A stretch of 64,000 nt of DNA from Trichomonas vaginalis G3. Its lineage: Eukaryota; Parabasalia; Trichomonadida; Trichomonadidae. The stretch spans positions 11,603,962 to 11,667,961 of the forward strand of contig NC_067208.1 in NCBI RefSeq assembly GCF_026262505.1. The letters are read 5' to 3'. A program made the translations under genes and the position numbers. Under the pieces are notes generated by a model, which worked only from the letters and a program-made list of their open reading frames with translations, had not been told where the DNA came from and did not search any database. Shown one piece after another: positions 26,552-37,903 of this stretch (position 1 is the stretch's first letter; the number at the start of each line of letters is the position of its first letter).

Positions 26552-28870
26552 CTAAAAGAAAGAGTCACCTTTATATCCAGATCCAGTATTGACCTGATTC
26601 CATAGATTCTTCTGAGCGAATCTGTTGAAAGTGTGGGAAGTGTTTGTGTCTACTTTCCATCCGCCGTAATTCATGTCATCATCACTTGATTCCTCGCTCG
26701 AATCAGAATCATTTCTCCACAACTGTGCGGAAGAAATGTTTGGATTCCATTTGGAAACAAGTCCGTCATCAGCCATATACTTCTGGAAGTCGTAATCTTT
26801 CGGGTATTCGTGGTAAAACTGCATTGTTCTGAATCTGTAGAATCTTTCAGAGAAATTCGCCAAATGTTCAACAACTTGGCCTTTTCCAATATCAGACAAG
26901 ACTCTCGTATTCTCAGAGAGATAAACAAGAGAAATATTCGATGGAATCGAAACAAAAACTTTCCATTCTTTCTTGTTGTTCAAAATTTCAACAAAATGCA
27001 TGGAAAGTTCTGTAGGAGGCTTAGAAGGAAGAACTAAGATGCCCGTCTTCATGTAAACATTCTTAATAACATCACCTACAAAGCCTAAACACTGGCAACA
27101 AAATGTAATGATCTCTTCACTTTGTTTTGAAATCGAAAAAGTGACAGAAATTTTATTTATTTCTGTTTCGAGTCTTTTCATGAGTTCTGCGAGGAATTTC
27201 TTAGAAGGAACTTGCAGGAACATGTTGTCATCACGTGTTTTGATGTGGTTAACAACTAAATTGAAAATTGAATCAACTCCTTTCAATGAATAAAAATATT
27301 CATAGATTTCTCGTCCTTCTTTGACGAAATCGATCGGAATTGGTTCGTAAGGAGCATTGGTGTTGGAAATAGTCATCATTGAACCAGAAAGATCCATGGA
27401 ATTCGAAAATCTGAGATAAAGATTTTCAAAAGTGACAAATTTGAAAGGATTTCCTGTGTGATGACGCTTTAGTTCCTTACCAATGAGCGGAGTGAGGAAG
27501 TTTCGCATCGATCCTCTGTGGATTAAAAATAATTTCTTCATTGCGTCCGAAATAAGATGCTGGTACTTGTATCCGGTCAACAAGTCACTAAAGGAGACAG
27601 ATATGAATGGGAATTTGGCCAATTCTGTCTCCAAAAGCAAAGATCTGGTCAAAATCAGCTCCCAAACGAGAGACATGAGGAAATAGAGGAATTCATCACT
27701 GTTGGCGAATCCTTTGAATGATGATTTTGATATTGTTCTGGTAAAAAGATAGTTTTTGGCTGTAAAATACAAAAGATTTTGTTTTTCTGAGGCTTTTCCG
27801 GTTCCAAACAGGACAAAACTGATCAAATCAGCCTGGTTTTGGTACTGGTAATCAATTTTTGCTGGTAATTCCTCTGTAAGATGATAAGGAGTCTTCAAAA
27901 TATTATAATTTTCGTTTTCATCGACCATAATGACTGTTCCTTTGATGGATTGCGATCCGAACAAGCACTCGCAGAAGCTGGTTGTGTAAATGGCCGAGTC
28001 TGTCAAGCATTTCTGGAATTCTGGTGTTAAATCAGAATATCCGGCCAAGAAATCGGGGAAAAGATGGACATTATGGAGTTCACTGTCATCGACCTTGCTA
28101 AGAGCGTGTACTACGATTGATTGGTTTGGAAATCCGTAATAACTTGAAGTTCCATCCTCTTTTGCACTTGATTGGTGAACTCTGGGACCGGCACTGAATA
28201 CTACACACTTCGGATTGAGGTTGTAGAGTGTTGTACTGCCGTTATACTTAGATCCGTGATGTTGCCAGAAATATATTGTACATTCATCTCCTGGCTTGAA
28301 TAATTCTGGTTCTTTGACGTTTTCAAGCGTATCTGGAGTGGAATCTCCTGGGAAAAACAAAGAAGTCTTGCCATATTTGACATATACGAGTTGTTGCTTG
28401 TAAATATGGATATCAGAGCCACCTCTGATATTCTTTGGGTATAATAAATCGAATTTGACACCTGGTAAGAAAGTATCTAAGAGACTTGGTGAAAATTCAT
28501 TTAATTTTCCAACTCTGAATTCAGGAATTTCTTGTTGAATATTGGATTTAGCCGTTTTAATAACATCTGTTAATTTGTTGTGATCAAAATACTCGTGAGT
28601 AATGATAATCGCTTTAACTTGGTATGTTGTAATGATTTGATCGATATCCATAGCTAAAGCTTCGGCATTTAGCTGTACAGCCCAATCAATACCACAATCA
28701 ATGATCACACAGTTTCCAGACTTCGCTAAAATGCAAAATGATGCATTTTCTACGAATAATGAAAAGACAAGAAGCTTATCTTTTAGAAATTCTGTGTTAT
28801 ATGGTATAGCTGTGCTCCTCATCTTCAATAATCTTCCTATTAAATCAACATTTTGGTTTCCTGAAAGCAT
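26552..28870 (-). CDS. Metallo-beta-lactamase-fold hydrolase, ComEC-like MBL domain
   Basis: 772 residues. The MBL fold occupies the first ~280 residues: VIIDCG at 55-60, metal-binding motif THEYFDHNK at 91-99, LFFPGDST at 171-178, and QHHGSKYNGS at 203-212 followed by PKCVVFSAGPR. The HHGS and final S.GP blocks resemble the DNA-uptake ComEC/Rec2 MBL domain. The canonical HxHxDH is here HEYFDH, so the metal site may be altered. The long C-terminal ~490 residues show no recognised domain or membrane segment; an acidic SDSSEESSDDD patch lies near the end. It is a host gene by its TCA initiator (TTTTTTTTCAAAAAAAATG). Substrate unknown. Confidence 0.75.
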   Translation of the reverse strand: MLSGNQNVDLIGRLLKMRSTAIPYNTEFLKDKLLVFSLFVENASFCILAKSGNCVIIDCGIDWAVQLNAEALAMDIDQIITTYQVKAIIITHEYFDHNKLTDVIKTAKSNIQQEIPEFRVGKLNEFSPSLLDTFLPGVKFDLLYPKNIRGGSDIHIYKQQLVYVKYGKTSLFFPGDSTPDTLENVKEPELFKPGDECTIYFWQHHGSKYNGSTTLYNLNPKCVVFSAGPRVHQSSAKEDGTSSYYGFPNQSIVVHALSKVDDSELHNVHLFPDFLAGYSDLTPEFQKCLTDSAIYTTSFCECLFGSQSIKGTVIMVDENENYNILKTPYHLTEELPAKIDYQYQNQADLISFVLFGTGKASEKQNLLYFTAKNYLFTRTISKSSFKGFANSDEFLYFLMSLVWELILTRSLLLETELAKFPFISVSFSDLLTGYKYQHLISDAMKKLFLIHRGSMRNFLTPLIGKELKRHHTGNPFKFVTFENLYLRFSNSMDLSGSMMTISNTNAPYEPIPIDFVKEGREIYEYFYSLKGVDSIFNLVVNHIKTRDDNMFLQVPSKKFLAELMKRLETEINKISVTFSISKQSEEIITFCCQCLGFVGDVIKNVYMKTGILVLPSKPPTELSMHFVEILNNKKEWKVFVSIPSNISLVYLSENTRVLSDIGKGQVVEHLANFSERFYRFRTMQFYHEYPKDYDFQKYMADDGLVSKWNPNISSAQLWRNDSDSSEESSDDDMNYGGWKVDTNTSHTFNRFAQKNLWNQVNTGSGYKGDSFF

Positions 28871-29371
28871 TTTTTTTGAAAAAAAAATTATTTTGTTTCA
28901 AAGAAGAGTTTGCCTTCGGAAATTTGTTTCCCACCTTTTGAATTTATAATATTGTTTTATATGCGAGATAGTCATAATTTCATGTAAAATAGATAAACAA
29001 GGCGTACTTCCATCATAAAAATGACTACAAACAAAATTGATTTCAATTAGTTTGCATTAAAGCAAAATCAAAGACGCATTTACAATAGAATATACAATAT
29101 TATACTATCTGCAGAATCTTAAGTGTATATTATGAAAAATTGAGATTTGAATTCTAATTACAACTTTTATTTTCAGTTGACTATCCTGCAGTTAATATAT
29201 AATCACATAAATTGTTCATTATTGGCTTTTTGATGGAAATTCGAGAATAATGAAAATTATCATAATTTGATTTTTCAATATTTTTAAAATGAAATGCAAA
29301 GTTTTCATACAAATTATGTGATAAAAATGATTTTCATTGTTTTCTATAATTTTTATTTTTTTCTTTGTTTC
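28871..29371. other. Divergent host intergenic region
   Basis: Separates the MBL-fold gene from the ankyrin gene. T-rich, with TCA initiator-like words next to both starts. No other structure seen. Confidence 0.5.
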
Positions 29372-32098
29372 ATGTGCGGAAACGAGCTCCGTGAGATAAC
29401 TGATAAGTATCGAGATTATATTGATATTTTTGATCGTATATACACACTCAAAACATTCAACGAAAAGGAAATAAACACTTTATATCAAGATATTAAAAGT
29501 AAGTTTCTAGATACCAAAATTTATACTGCTACATACATTTTAGAGAAAATATCATGGACAGCTATATTCAACAACAGATTCTTCAAGTCGTATTGGCTTC
29601 TATTCAAGAAATTATTTGATGAATATCATCTTTCAAATTTAGCTTCAATTCAAGATGTTTTTAGATACTTTGTCTATAAAGAATATGGAATTCTATCAAA
29701 GGATGATAAAACAAAGTTTGATGAATTTGATTCGAAAAAATATTCACTCGATGTTCATGCAAAAAACACTATAGGCAGAGCAATTATGGACGATGATTTA
29801 CAGTTATTAAAAAAGTTTACAGAAAAAGAAGGGTTCAATTTAGATGAAGGAGTAAAAAGCTATTTTTATCCATTTCCATTTGGTAATGGAGTTTCATTTC
29901 TTGAATTAAGCTGCTAATATGGATCAATTAATTGCTTTAATTATCTAAGAACAAAATTCAATTAGGGTTGTTAGTTTTATTGATTTTTCAATAAAAAACA
30001 TTTCTAAAATAAGAAAATAAAACGATAAAATATTTATATTTTATATAAGGATCTTATATATTTAAAATAAATATCATTTTATTTTTTTCATTGGTGTCTG
30101 TCAAACCATAATACACTATTCAAAAATTCAATGTGTCTTGCGGTTTCAAAAGACACCTTCAAATTGAACGATAGCACAGACACTATTGAATTTTACCCAT
30201 TTTATTTAGTTTTTACCCTTTTTATTTTTAAGAATTAATGACTGAAACAGCCATTTTGCTATGACCTCAATCACTTTTATTTATTATTTTAAATATTATT
30301 TAATTTTATTATTTGAATAGGCCAACTTATATTTGAGAAGCTCAATTTGAGACCACTTAATACATTGAAATATCATAAATATTGAAATATTAAAAAGTGT
30401 ATTTCAAAATATTGAAATTATAAAAATTTATAATACTGAAATTGAGACAAATTAATAAATTCAATGTGTTTTTTTTGAAATAACTCTCAAATATTATTTT
30501 TTTGTTTATTTAATGATGAATAAATATGATTGCTTTAGCCAATCATAAAAACTAATTTAAGTTTAAAATAATGAAAGGATAATTTGATCGTTTTTTAAAA
30601 TACAATTATTTTTGATGATTTGCAAGAATCTTTGAAAAGAATATAATATAGGTTCTATTTTTGTAAAATTTATCCAAATCATGTATTACATAAATTACGA
30701 TTAAAACGATGAAAGAACCAAAAAGTGTGTTTTGTGTTTTGTTGTTGCGTGTTGGATGCGGGATCCTGTTATTTCCGAAATCGACAAAAAATTTGGAAAT
30801 TTAATTTCCGAAATCGAAATTATATTAATGTTTTTAATATTCTTATATCAAAAGGATTAAAGTTCATTAAGAGAAAAACAATTCTTCTTCTTCAATCTAT
30901 TGGCGCATTTATTTCTACACGCCAATAAGGAAGGGAAAATTATAAGACACCATGGTGTCTTCAAAACGCTAATTTTTGATATTTTTAACAACCCTAAATT
31001 CAATGCGATTACTAATAAATGTCTTCAATTCTCGTTTTTGGGAGGAAAACGAGAAATGATTGATCAATGCATGGTAAATAATAAACCATACATAGAGGCA
31101 ATGAGATATGCCATAATTTCACATAATGTTTCATACGTCTCAATGCTAAGATTTCAGCACAAATGCGATATTCCATTAGATTGGTGTGGAGATTATAATA
31201 ATATACATGCATTTTGCATTTACTTGAAATCTACATGGAATTACCAAAAATGCCTCAATTATTCACCATATTTACAGCTGCCAAATATTTTTCTTTACGA
31301 ATACTTAATTGCACATGGAGCAAATATCAATTCTAGAGACAAATTTAGAATGTCAGTTCTACATTATGCCGCAGAGTCTAATTTCAAACCAACTATTGAA
31401 TATCTTTTTAAAAAAGGTTCTAAAACGGATACACAAAATTTTCTCAATCAAACTCCTTTCCAGGTTGCAATGGCGAAATTAAATCTAGAATGCATAAAAG
31501 CATTTGTTTCTCATGGTGCAGATATCGATACAGAGGATTCTAATAAATGGAATCTTCTTCACTATGCAGCAAGATTTAATTCTTTTGAAATAGCAAAGTA
31601 TGCGGTTTCAGAAGGAATTAATATCAATGTTCGAAGTAATGATGGCTTGACTGCTCTTCACTTGGCTGTTTCATCAAATAATTTGGAAATGGCAAAATAT
31701 TTGATATCGCGTGGCATCTATGTAGATGCACATAATGCAAAAAAGGAAACTGCTCTGCATCTTGCCGTAATTAAAAATTATTTCGAAATGTAAATGACCA
31801 AGATATAAATCGTAAAAGTATTCTAATGACAGCTTGCCAACAGAATAATAAAAATATGGCAATATTGCTTATTTCATACGGCGCAAATGTAAATGAAGAG
31901 GATAATGATCGTAACACAGCACTTAATTATGCGGTCAAGTATTCTTATTTGGAATTATGCGATATCCTTATATCATTTGGCGCCGATGTAAGAAAAATAA
32001 ATGAATATCGTTCACCATTCAATTTTAAAGGCTTGCAAAACTATGGAGAAATCCAAGATTTCTTAATTTCCAAACGTTACCCAGGTCCCAAAAAATAA
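29372..32098 (+). pseudogene. DUF3447-type ankyrin-repeat protein gene, disrupted
   Basis: Starts MCGNELREITDKYRDYIDIF directly at an Inr-like TTTCATG. The N-terminal helical region (DRIYTLKTFNEKEINTLYQD, RFFKSYWLLFKKLFDEYH, TIGRAIMDDDL) and the FSFLGGKREM block are typical of the large T. vaginalis ankyrin family. At least five ankyrin repeats follow (EYLIAHGANINSRDKFRMSV onward). The gene is broken by an in-frame TAA at about 29,915, by a 1.03-kb insertion (29,964-30,995), and by an out-of-frame loss of about one repeat's worth near 31,790, after which the frame resumes (KSILMTACQQNNKNMAILLI) to its natural end at 32,098. The family has hundreds of members, so loss is easily tolerated. Confidence 0.85.
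29964..30995. mobile_element. 1.03-kb insertion with 10-bp inverted ends and 9-bp target duplication
   Basis: Lies exactly where the ankyrin frame is interrupted. AAATTCAAT flanks both sides (29,954-29,962 and 30,996-31,004), and the ends are AGGGTTGTTA and its exact complement TAACAACCCT. A 9-bp duplication is the hallmark of Mutator-like elements. No transposase is visible. Internal palindromic pieces (GACACCATGGTGTC near 30,947; GGTGTCTGTCAAACC facing GGTTTCAAAAGACACC near 30,102-30,160) suggest a fold-back, non-autonomous element. One extra T at the left junction is unexplained. Confidence 0.75.
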
Positions 32099-32199
32099 GG
32101 AATATCAATTAAACTATCTTTTTCAAAAGTTTTAATTTCAAAATGAAAATAAAAATTATTATAAAAAAAAGTCAAGTATTTTTTTAATAAAAGAGTTAT

Positions 32200-34566
32200 T
32201 TAAATTGATTGTGTAAGGAGAGATTCTGTTAAAGTCTCCTTCTTAATCCAACCATTCTTCTTCATGCAGCATTTAACAACGAAAATAACTATAACCGCTG
32301 TCAAAATGAGTGCACATCCAACTACAACTGATGCTATAATAATGACTTTCTTAGATGGAAGTGGCTCCTTTGTTGGCTTTGCAGTTGGTTCTGGTGTTCT
32401 TCTTGGTGAACAGGCTGATGATTCCTTTGTTGCTGGAACACCCATAAATGTTGTGCCTTGGTAATCAGATGCAACAAGAACATTAATTTGAATACCATGT
32501 GGCTCATGATTCTTAAGGGCTTCACCATTAACTGCTTGTAATCCACAGTATGTGATGTTCCTAAGTCCGATTGTTCCATTAAAAGCTAACTCATCAACGA
32601 CATCAATGAATCCGCCAAACTTTATTTGCTTGAGATTGTTGGAACGGAAAAATACGCATCTTTCCATCTTAAGGATATCTCCAAATACTTGGAATGATTC
32701 CAACTTATCGCAGCTAGCAAAGGAATATCTTGTGAGGGTGTTAACCATTGCTGGAATTGTTACTTCTGTTAATCCTGAATGAGCAAATGCGCGTTGTTGG
32801 ATTTCCTTCAACTGAGGTGGGAGTGTAACTGTTGATAATGCTATTGTATATCCGAAAGCATTCTGCCAGATTGCTTGGAGATGATCGTCGAAAACAACTT
32901 CAGATAAGCCTTGGCAATAGAAGAAGCAATCATTTGGAACAATCTTAAGCTTTGGTGGCAAGACAACTTTTGTTAAGCCTTTGCAGAATTTGAATGCTTA
33001 TTCTCCAATATATGTTAGATTTTGGCAATTAGAGAAATCTAAAACTTGAATTGCTGAACAACCTTGGAATACTTCTTTGGAGATTGATTGTAATGAAGTT
33101 CCAAATTTGATGTCTTTGAGGGCTGCACAGCCACGGAAAGCATCATCATTAATTGTTTCAACATTTGAAATATCAATTGAAATAAGGGCTTTGCAGTTGG
33201 CGAATACATTCATAAATATGGTTGTTGCCTTCTTAGGGAAAACAATGGCTTGCAATTTACTGCATCCTTCAAAAGCATTGCCGCCAATAAGAACGAGTTC
33301 ATCAGGAAGGGAAATTTCTGCAAGATTCTTTGAATAAGCAAAAGCATATGGAAGAATTGTTGTAAAAGTATTCTGAATTGTAAGCTTTATTGCAGCATTT
33401 TCTTGTGGATAGAGGTAGATTACTTGCTTATCTTTATTGCAAAGGAATTTGCCTGTATCATCATATGCAAAGTTCTTGTTTGAAGGATCAACAGAAATTT
33501 CCTTAAGTTCCTTCATTGATCCGAATGCAGCCTCTCCAATTTCTTCAACTAATGGACCAACACGGATTGAAGTGATTCCGGTGTTGAAGAATGAACGTTT
33601 TCCAATCTTCTTGATATTGTTATGAAGATTAATAGATGTCATAGCGCTGCAAACAGCAAAGATGTAGTCTGGAATCTCTGTCATTCCTGTTGGAATCTTC
33701 ATACTCTTAAGAGAAATGCATCCTTCAAATGCTGCATTTTGAATTACGAAATTTTCATTGGTATCGAGACCATTGACAGTAGTGAGAAATCTGCAGCCAT
33801 CGAAAGCACTGACGCAGATCTGTTGAAGCTTATCTGAGAAGGTGACAGATTTAAGTTGTGATCCGGAGAAAGCAAAGAAACTGACAACTTCAACATCAGC
33901 AAGGTTGACATTTTCAAGAGCACATCCTTGGAATGCATATTCATCTACTTTTTTGTAGTTGACTGGAAATTCAAGTGATTTCAAAGATGGTGTTTCAGCA
34001 AAGACTTGCTTTCCAAGGGTCTTAATATCACTTGGAAGTTGGCATTCTGTCAACTTTTCACAGTACATAAAGACGAAATCACCAAATTTCTTTTCAACAC
34101 CTTGGACGGATTGAGTTGTATCACCATCAACCTGCTTGAAGGTTGTGAGTGATGAACAGTTTTCGAATGTATTAGAGTTAATTGTCATAAGATGGTTTCT
34201 CCAATAAAATGTTTCGAGAGCAATATCTTGTGAAAAACAATTGTATCCAATATATTCAAGTGATTCTGGAGCTGTGAATGTTGTAAGCTTTTGGCAATGA
34301 GCAAAGGCGAAGCCATAAATGTGTGTGATTGGAGCTGTAATCTCAACTGTTGTAAGTTCAGAAGCACCATCAAAAGCATGTAATGGGATATTGTTGCATG
34401 TTCCTTGAATGCTTAAGGAAGTGAAGTCCATAGTTGTTTGGAAAACTTTCTTGATATCATCGACAGTATAGTTTTCATCAGTTATGATTGTGAACTTCTT
34501 AGTTGATTGATCATAATTATATTGATTTGCGCTATATGAATGCGATATAAATAGACCAAAGATCAT
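32200..34566 (-). pseudogene. BspA-like leucine-rich-repeat surface protein with one in-frame stop
   Basis: A 789-codon frame from MIFGLFISHSYSANQYNYDQ, interrupted only by TAA at 32,998-33,000 inside LTYIGE*AFKFCKGLTKVVL, where a Tyr codon would fit the repeat. LRR_5/TpLRR repeats of about 23 residues (for example DYIFAVCSAMTSINLHNNIKKIGKRSF) run through nearly all of it. The C-terminus has a proline-rich stalk, one membrane helix (VIIIASVVVGCALILTAVIV) and a short basic-acidic cytoplasmic tail. TvBspA proteins are cell-surface candidates for host and bacterial adhesion. The single stop could be a recent null, a sequencing error or, less likely, read through. Confidence 0.85.
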
Positions 34567-34907
34567 TTTTAAAAATTATCTTTTGATTGCAAAAATTCTT
34601 ATATTTACAAAAAACGATGGTAATCCGATGATGGACCAAATTCTTGACAATGAATTGCAACTTAGATTGCCATGCGTTTTGGAAAATTGATAAAATAAAA
34701 AATATTTATTGTTTTCTCAAACAGATATGTCAAAACTATGTCAGATATCATATGGCTCAGAAAAAATATTGTCCATAAATGCATAAACAATCTGTTATTT
34801 AATTCCGAAGGTGAAAAAAAATTTCAATTATACTGAATATTATTGACTTTATTTCGGATTTTTTTTATCGATGGGTATTTATGAAAAAATGAATTAATTG
34901 AAATATA
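34567..34907. other. Intergenic region before the mariner element
   Basis: AT-rich, with an Inr-like TCAAAAG upstream of the BspA-like gene on the minus strand. No gene or repeat seen. Confidence 0.5.
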
Positions 34908-36208
34908 TAGGGTGTCCAAAGGTGCGTTTAGCACAGCGCTCTATATGAGACTATTAAAGGAGATATATGCTGATTATAAATATATAATAAAAAATATGAA
35001 TATATGTATATGATGAGTATGTTGTATTTTGGCGCCATGCCGGGATATAAAATGAATTTTGAGACAAGAGGCGGTTTCGCGGGAAATTTTGGCGGGATTT
35101 TTTTCATTTTTTTAATGAATCATAAAGAAAACATCCTCGCTCTTGCAAAAAAATGCAAAGACTGTAAAAAAATCTACGAGACATTGGTAAAATGCTTCGG
35201 TATGGATGCTCCTAGCTATTCCACTGTAACGTATCATGTTAGGATGTATCACTTCATGAACAAAAAGGCGCCCATCATAAAAATTGACAAAAATCGCCGG
35301 ATCAAAGAAAAATCAAAGCAATTCTTCAAGCGCTAGATGAAGACCCAAGAGCATCACTCAGAAGGATAGAGGAGATGACAAAGATACCACGTACAACAGT
35401 CAGTTATTATCTGCACAATTATTTAAACTACAAACTAGCGTATACACGTTGGGTTCCGCACAACCTTAATTCAGTTCAAAAAAAATCTAGAGTCCAATCT
35501 TCGAAAGAGCTCCTCTCTATATTGGGTGCGTATCAATCCAAGAAGTTTCGCTTTTTAGTAACAGGGCGAGTCTTGGTTTCAATATGCAACAGAAGCCAAA
35601 ATCATGTGGATCCCGAAGGATGAAAATCCGCAAACATTCCCGAAGAAAAAAATTAACACACCAATGATTATGTTGTCGGTTTTTTGGGGCGTGAATGGCA
35701 TCATCGCAATTGATATTCTTCAAAAACCTAATACGATGAATGCTCAGTATCTAATTGACAATGTTCTTACTCAAATTATCAATTCTGATGAGTTTGAGAA
35801 ATCCAAACAACAAAAACAAAAGTTTGCAATTCATTTTGATAATTCAAGAGTTCACAAAAGTCATAAGGTAATGAATTACTTGGTGGAAAACAATGTCAAA
35901 GTTGTTCCAAACCCAATTTATTCACCTGATATTGCACCCTCTGACTTTTATTTATTCGGCACGCTAAAAAAGAGAGCTGAAGGACGCGAATTCGCGAGTC
36001 CAGATGATCTTGAAAATTTTGTAAGAGAGCAATTTGAGCAATTTTCTCATGATGATTTAAAGCGTGTCTTTCAAGCCTGGATCGATCGCTGCGAACGCGT
36101 GATTGAATCCAATGGTGATTATATTTAAATAAACTTTATATATATGTAACTTGTTTATTTCTATTCGCAGTATTCAGGTTTGTGCTAAACACACCTTTGG
36201 ACACCCTA
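34908..36208 (+). mobile_element. Mariner element, Tvmar1-like
   Basis: About 1.3 kb with inverted ends of roughly 28 bp that begin GGGTGTCCAAAGGTG and have one mismatch (GCGTTTAGCACA against GTGTTTAGCACA). TA flanks are present on both sides; because the flanks read TATA, the exact end is ambiguous by two bases. Length, ends and encoded transposase fit Tvmar1, the mariner of T. vaginalis. Well preserved in sequence but carrying a broken transposase gene. Confidence 0.9.
35115..36128 (+). pseudogene. Mariner transposase gene with two frameshifts
   Basis: Starts MNHKENILALAKKCKDC, with the helix-turn-helix region first (YETLVKCFGMDAPSYSTVTY, then RRIEEMTKIPRTTVSYYLHN). The catalytic core follows with IHFDNSRVHKS and SPDIAPSDFYLFG; these two Asp are separated by 34 residues, the D34D mark of mariners. 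One frameshift lies near 35,310-35,340. Another, near 35,565, lacks two bases where T-G-D-E-S-W is expected, which removes the first catalytic Asp. The protein cannot be active, though the ends could still be moved by a source copy. Confidence 0.88.
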
Positions 36209-36310
36209 TATTATTATTTATTTATGGAGTGGAAATTCTAAAACAACAAAAATCAGAATTCCAAAATTTCTATACAAAAAGATAAATTCATTTTGGTTTA
36301 GGGAGAAACA

Positions 36311-37903
36311 TCATTTTTTGAATCCGTAAAAAACTATAACGCCGATGGAAATCAGCGATAATAATGCCATAACAATGAGTACTGCTATATTTCCACTTGT
36401 AGTCTTATATTCTTTAAGGCCAATTACAGCTGAAGTATATCTATTAGATGTAAGTTGGTATTCGAAACATGTATATCCATCAATCACATCACACGTGAAA
36501 TTGAGACCTTTACCAACAGCAAATTCGTTCATAAGTGGTGAAATTAAAATAAAACGAGTATTCAATATATCAAACTGAGAACAACTCATATCTTTGGTGC
36601 AGAAATATGGGTATTTCTTGCCAACATATTGTGAAGCATCTTCTGGCATATTATAAGGATAAAATTGATATGCAGGGGGAGTTGATATTTTATCTTCTGA
36701 AATAATTTTTGTGTAATCTACATAATTAAGGGCAGCAATTATGCTCGAATACATGATTGTATTAATTAAGGTTATGTTAGTTTGACCATATGATGTGGCA
36801 TATTCGTGAATTATATAATTTTTAAGAGTGTATTCTCCATTTCTTAATACTATCCCTTTAATTTCTGTTTTGATTTGAGTAATTGTATTATTTTCAATTT
36901 TGAACAGGTTTATTTTTGAGCTATCAAATAAGTTTACATTCGCAACATATAAATGAAAAGTTGATGTGATATTTAATGTAGAACCATAGTAGACATTGGT
37001 GGTATTAATCAGATATTCGTTATCTTTGTTTGTATAGTTTACAAATTCCAAAGTTATTGAGTTATCAGTACTAGAAGAGAGATTAGCATATTCTGGAAAA
37101 TCAGTAATTACTTTATTGTAACTAAAATTAAGATATAGTGTAAAAGATAAATTCAAACCTGGTCCAAAATAGAATCCCGAAGCGCCACTGATTAAAATAG
37201 TATACGGTATTTTAATATCCTGGACACCATCCATTGTGATTACTTGGTCGGAACATATGGATAGATTTTGACTTTCACTTGGTTTATAAACTAATACTTC
37301 TGAACCATGATAAATGTATGTTGCATTCATTGAACTATTTGTATCAAAATATATTTTGTTGACTGGGCCATAAAGACTAATATTTTTGAAATTGATTTGA
37401 GAAACGGAAGGGAATGAATATGTATCTGTGTCACAATATGATCTGGATAAATTAAGTGCATCATTTTTGTAGATATATGAATTTGTGAAAAATAAAGAAT
37501 AATTGTCTTCAAAACTTGAGTCTGAAACGTTGAAATTAACTTTAATATCATCGAAATTCATAGTACTTTGGCTATTTGCACTACCTATGCTAATTGACAT
37601 ATTTGGATTCTCTGATAATGTTTCGCATTTTGAAAAAGTTAACTCCATGTTTCTTCCAATGTATAATGGATTTTTCATAAAATCTGGTATGGATTTACAT
37701 AAGTGAATTGTTGCTTCTGTTTCGGATTCGTCGAATAATGATTGCAAATTTGCGAAATTGTTCTCATTAAATGTCTGGTAATCCGAAGGACATTGATTAG
37801 TGTTACCATCATAGCATAGTTTGGCAGTTTGTCTAGTTGCTACACAAAAGAATAAAAACATTTCGCTAAAAATTCGAGAAAAGTGACAAAACATTGATTT
37901 CAT
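36311..37903 (-). CDS. Type I membrane glycoprotein, hypothetical
   Basis: 530 residues. N-terminal signal-peptide-like segment (ending around FLFFCVATRQTA), a long extracellular part with many N-x-S/T sites (LNLSRSYC, YANLSSSTDNS, TTNVYYGSTLNITS) and a few cysteines. One membrane helix follows near the end (GNIAVLIVMALLSLISIGVI) with a very short basic tail FYGFKK. The repeated strand-like pattern suggests a beta-helix or adhesin-like ectodomain. An initiator-like TTCAATATG covers the start. No named family recognised; surface exposure is inferred. Confidence 0.7.
   Translation of the reverse strand: MKSMFCHFSRIFSEMFLFFCVATRQTAKLCYDGNTNQCPSDYQTFNENNFANLQSLFDESETEATIHLCKSIPDFMKNPLYIGRNMELTFSKCETLSENPNMSISIGSANSQSTMNFDDIKVNFNVSDSSFEDNYSLFFTNSYIYKNDALNLSRSYCDTDTYSFPSVSQINFKNISLYGPVNKIYFDTNSSMNATYIYHGSEVLVYKPSESQNLSICSDQVITMDGVQDIKIPYTILISGASGFYFGPGLNLSFTLYLNFSYNKVITDFPEYANLSSSTDNSITLEFVNYTNKDNEYLINTTNVYYGSTLNITSTFHLYVANVNLFDSSKINLFKIENNTITQIKTEIKGIVLRNGEYTLKNYIIHEYATSYGQTNITLINTIMYSSIIAALNYVDYTKIISEDKISTPPAYQFYPYNMPEDASQYVGKKYPYFCTKDMSCSQFDILNTRFILISPLMNEFAVGKGLNFTCDVIDGYTCFEYQLTSNRYTSAVIGLKEYKTTSGNIAVLIVMALLSLISIGVIVFYGFKK

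Noticed and set aside
30725-30928. Small gene inside the ankyrin insertion
   Set aside because: Its Cys-rich start and low-complexity rest look like chance, and the 3' end runs into the open frame of the disrupted ankyrin gene.
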